Shown here in pieces: positions 61,357 to 64,000 of a DNA stretch of 64,000 nucleotides. Under the pieces are notes generated by a model. That model was given only the letters and a program-made list of their open reading frames with translations, searched no databases and had not been told where the DNA came from. Each line of letters starts with the position of its first letter. The first letter of the stretch is position 1. Made by a program: the position numbers and the translations under genes. Source of the stretch: Hoeflea sp. 108 (GTDB lineage Bacteria; Pseudomonadota; Alphaproteobacteria; Rhizobiales; Rhizobiaceae); the NCBI RefSeq assembly GCF_000372965.1, contig NZ_KB890024.1, positions 2,792,839-2,856,838 on the forward strand, written 5' to 3'.

Positions 61357-63408
61357 TTAGGGTCTGTTGCTGCCCTCAAGCGACGATGCGAGCCGCACCA
61401 GCGACAGGAACTCGGCGCGATAGCCGTAGAGGTCCGCTCCGCGCGCCGCCGAGGCGATCTCGGAAATCTTGTCGAAGCCGAACTTGTCGGTGGCATCTTC
61501 GTCGCGCAGCTTCTGCCCGAAAGCTGCCACGGCCACCGAAAAACGCTGGTCGGTGCCTGCCGCATCGAAACTCGCGACTTCGTTGGCCTTGGTCACCGGC
61601 GTGGTGATCAGCTTGCTCGTGTCGCCGTCCGGTGCCTTGTAGCGGATCTTCACGAAGGCATATTCGTCTGCGTTGACGACACCGCCTGTGCCGGTCGAGG
61701 CCTGGCCGTAGCGCAGCGGATCCATCGCCAGCGAAGCACTGTCCTTGGGCGTGATCTCGTAGATCGCGGTCACCGAATGGCCCGAGCCGATTTCGCCGGC
61801 ATCGACGCGGTCGTTGTTGAAGTCCTCGCGGTTTAGCGCGCGGGTTTCGTAGCCGATCAGCCGGTATTCCGCGACCACGGCCGGATTGAACTCGACCTGG
61901 ATCTTCACATCCTTGGCGATCGGGAACAGCGTCGACGATGCATCCTGCACCAGCACCTTCTCGGCTTCGGCCAGCGTGTCGATATAGGCGGCCGTGCCAT
62001 TGCCGTTCTGGGCGATGGTCTGCATCATCTGGTCGTTGAGGTTGCCGCGGCCGAAGCCGAACACCGACAGGAACACGCCCGACTTGCGCTTGTCCTCGAT
62101 CAGCCGCTTGAGGTCGTCGTCGTCGGTCTGGCCGACATTGAAGTCGCCGTCGGTTGCCAGCATCACCCGGTTCACGCCATCCTTGACGAACGACTTCTGC
62201 GCCAGCCGGTAGGCTTCGCGGATGCCGGCCTCGCCTGCGGTGGAGCCACCAGGCGAAAGCGTATCGATGGCGCCAAGGATCTTGTCGCGCTCCGACGCCT
62301 TGGTCGGTTCGAGCACGGTGCCTGCGTCACCGGCATAAGTGACGATCGAGACTGTATCGTCCGGCGACAGCTTGTTGACCAGAAGCCGGAAGGCCGAGCG
62401 CAACAGCGGTAGCTTGTCTGGCTCGTCCATCGAGCCCGAGACGTCGATCAGGAACACCAGATTGGCCTTGGGCCGCTCAGTCGGCTGCACGTCATAACCC
62501 TTGATCGCAACATGCATCAGCTTGGTGTGCTCGTTCCACGGCGCAGGCATGACGCTGACTGTCGTGTTGAACGGCACGGACGCCTGGTCCGGCCCCTTCC
62601 AGTCATAAGGGAAGTAGTTGACCATCTCCTCGACCCTGACGGTGTCTGGCTGGGGAAGAACGCCCTCCTTCAGCGAGCGTCGAACGAAGGAATAGGACGC
62701 GGTATCGACATCGATGGAGAAGGTCGAGACAGGGTCCTCCAGCGCCGAGCGCACCGGGTTGGTCTTGAAGTCCTGGATGCGGTCACGGTTTTCGACCGGC
62801 GCCATCGGCATGTCGCCAGGCGCGATGGTGGCTTGCGGCTGCACCATCAGCGTCGGCATGTTCTGCACGCTCATCCGTGCCGCGGCATCCGCCATCGGCG
62901 CAGGCGCAACCGGGCTGGCAGGCGCAATCTCACTCATGACGGCAGCCTCGCCGCTTGCGCTTTCCGCCTTCTGCTTGGCCGCCCCCGAGGCCGCCAACGG
63001 TTTGGCGACGCTGTTGCCGAGTTCGGTATCTGGCTTCTGCAGGGGCTCGGCCGTTGTGACAGGGGCTTCGGCGCGCTGGCGTGCGAGTTCCGCCTTCTCT
63101 GGCGCCGAAAACTGGAACGGCGACTGCTCCATCAGGTAAAACGTGGCGTAGCCGGCGATCGGCAGGGCGACGAGTCCGGCCAGTGCCGGCGCCGCGATCA
63201 GCTTCTTGTGCATGATGTCTCTCCAGAGCTTCCTTGCTCGCTCGGTGAGACGATTGCCCGGTTCGGTTCCTTGGGGCGTAGCTGCGATTTTTTCTTCGTC
63301 GAAAGCAGCCATGGCGGCAGCGATCGCGCGCGACCTGGCGGCTGCACCAGGCGCCGGCGGCTTCATGCCCCTGAGCATGTCCAGTTCGGTGTCGTCGACC
63401 ATGATCAT
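61357..63408 (-). CDS. vWA-domain protein (YfbK-like) with possible anti-sigma N-terminus
   Basis: The 683-residue protein has one membrane segment near residues 70-90 (LIAAPALAGLVALPIAGYAT). The large part beyond it has a von Willebrand factor A domain with the metal site DVSGSMDEPDK (D-x-S-x-S) and GGSTAGEAGIREAYR. The first 65 residues face the cytoplasm and could bind the sigma factor at 63405, whose gene overlaps this one by 4 bases. It belongs to the YfbK type. The sensing role is inferred. Confidence 0.83.
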   Translation of the reverse strand: MIMVDDTELDMLRGMKPPAPGAAARSRAIAAAMAAFDEEKIAATPQGTEPGNRLTERARKLWRDIMHKKLIAAPALAGLVALPIAGYATFYLMEQSPFQFSAPEKAELARQRAEAPVTTAEPLQKPDTELGNSVAKPLAASGAAKQKAESASGEAAVMSEIAPASPVAPAPMADAAARMSVQNMPTLMVQPQATIAPGDMPMAPVENRDRIQDFKTNPVRSALEDPVSTFSIDVDTASYSFVRRSLKEGVLPQPDTVRVEEMVNYFPYDWKGPDQASVPFNTTVSVMPAPWNEHTKLMHVAIKGYDVQPTERPKANLVFLIDVSGSMDEPDKLPLLRSAFRLLVNKLSPDDTVSIVTYAGDAGTVLEPTKASERDKILGAIDTLSPGGSTAGEAGIREAYRLAQKSFVKDGVNRVMLATDGDFNVGQTDDDDLKRLIEDKRKSGVFLSVFGFGRGNLNDQMMQTIAQNGNGTAAYIDTLAEAEKVLVQDASSTLFPIAKDVKIQVEFNPAVVAEYRLIGYETRALNREDFNNDRVDAGEIGSGHSVTAIYEITPKDSASLAMDPLRYGQASTGTGGVVNADEYAFVKIRYKAPDGDTSKLITTPVTKANEVASFDAAGTDQRFSVAVAAFGQKLRDEDATDKFGFDKISEIASAARGADLYGYRAEFLSLVRLASSLEGSNRP

Positions 63409-63971
63409 ACTTCCCCGGCCGAGCGCATGAGCAGCTTCAGCCGTTTCTTCGCTTCATGGATGTGCCACGAGACGGTGGCTTCGGCGATTGCCATGGCTTC
63501 TGCCGCATCGGCATGCGACAGGCCCTCGCCATAGACCAGAAGCACCGCGTCGCGCTGCTTGTCCGGCAGCAGCCTGACCGCCGCCCACAAGGCTTCCGCC
63601 GGGTCTTCGACCGGCGCCGCTCCTTCCGCGACCAGCGTGTGAACACCATAGGCCGCGGTCTTGGCGGTTTCCCTTGACGATTTGCGCAAGGCGTCGCGCG
63701 CGGCGTTCAGCGTCATCGCGTAGAGCCAGGTGGTGAAGGCCGCACCGCCGCGATAGTCCCTCACGGCGCGCCCCAGGCGCACGCAGACGTCCTGGGCGAT
63801 GTCTTCGGCATCAGATGCGTTGCCGCACCAGCGCCAGGCGACGCGATGGATAAAGTCGTAATGTCTCCCGACGAGTTCGCCGAAAGCCTGCCTGTCCCCA
63901 TCGCGGGCCCGTCCGACCAGATCAGTGTCGGAGGCCTCGCCCTCTTCCAGCATCATCGCCATCATCGCCAC
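63405..63971 (-). CDS. ECF-type RNA polymerase sigma factor
   Basis: The 188-residue protein has sigma-70 region 2 (DAEDIAQDVCVRLGRAVRDY, then RGGAAFTTWLYAMTLN) and region 4 (LPDKQRDAVLLVYGEGLSHA, TVSWHIHEAKKRLK). Its stop overlaps the start of the vWA gene by 4 bases (ATGA), so the two are translated together. The start is uncertain because ATGs at 63971, 63962 and 63953 are all in frame. It probably controls this operon; it is not the EcfG that would use the promoters at 45972 and 46551. Confidence 0.87.
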   Translation of the reverse strand: MAMMAMMLEEGEASDTDLVGRARDGDRQAFGELVGRHYDFIHRVAWRWCGNASDAEDIAQDVCVRLGRAVRDYRGGAAFTTWLYAMTLNAARDALRKSSRETAKTAAYGVHTLVAEGAAPVEDPAEALWAAVRLLPDKQRDAVLLVYGEGLSHADAAEAMAIAEATVSWHIHEAKKRLKLLMRSAGEV

Positions 63972-64000
63972 TTGGACGAAAGCTTTTGGGCGATCCTTGG

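Overview
The window is a chromosomal segment of a high-GC alphaproteobacterium of the order Rhizobiales, most like the Phyllobacteriaceae (Mesorhizobium or Aminobacter type). The evidence is the acpXL-lpxXL locus for the very-long-chain fatty acid of rhizobial lipid A, an RirA-type iron box, two EcfG-type stress promoters, RIME-like palindromic repeats, and the putA/putR arrangement. No rRNA, tRNA, insertion sequence, prophage or CRISPR array was seen.

Layout: 1-6.2 kb is a heme-iron locus (hmuS and hemP to the left; TonB-dependent receptor, secreted unknown, TonB, small unknown, IsdG-type heme oxygenase and VOC protein to the right). 6.2-14.9 kb carries putA/putR, a di-heme peroxidase with a FixH-like partner, gabD and an AEC exporter. 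15.1-20.7 kb holds a histidine-phosphatase-like protein and the acpXL-fabF2XL-fabF1XL-adh-lpxXL operon. 20.7-25.4 kb encodes a cytoplasmic SoeABC-like molybdoenzyme. A strong small-RNA candidate lies at about 25.6 kb. 26.5-29.2 kb encodes a three-gene export-targeted set: Tat-signal flavin amine oxidase, cytochrome c and a RidA with a signal peptide. 29.3-35.8 kb is an M20 amidohydrolase and a Dpp-type ABC importer. 35.9-40.8 kb has TerB, TSUP, AraC and VOC genes, cobQ, and a cupin of the DMSP-lyase type. 40.9-43.0 kb is valine catabolism.

43-48 kb is mixed: a phasin-like protein, a CMD-family protein, a class III aminotransferase, twin secreted COG4315 proteins each behind an EcfG-like promoter, and an MFS transporter. 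48.5-59.3 kb is a methylated-compound region: MttB-family protein, RidA, dimethylglycine/sarcosine dehydrogenase, DddP-type M24 protein, PhnD-like binding protein, desaturase, XRE regulator, DUF1989 protein and betaine-homocysteine methyltransferase. The right end has a PadR regulator with its probable operator, unknown proteins, and an ECF sigma factor overlapping a vWA protein.

The common themes are uptake and oxidation of nitrogen and methyl compounds (proline, GABA, valine, peptides, amines, betaines, perhaps DMSP and sulfite). The most interesting candidates are the amine oxidase-cytochrome c-RidA set, the MttB-RidA-DMGDH-DddP cluster, the small RNA at 25.6 kb, and the FabF2XL protein that lacks its catalytic cysteine.
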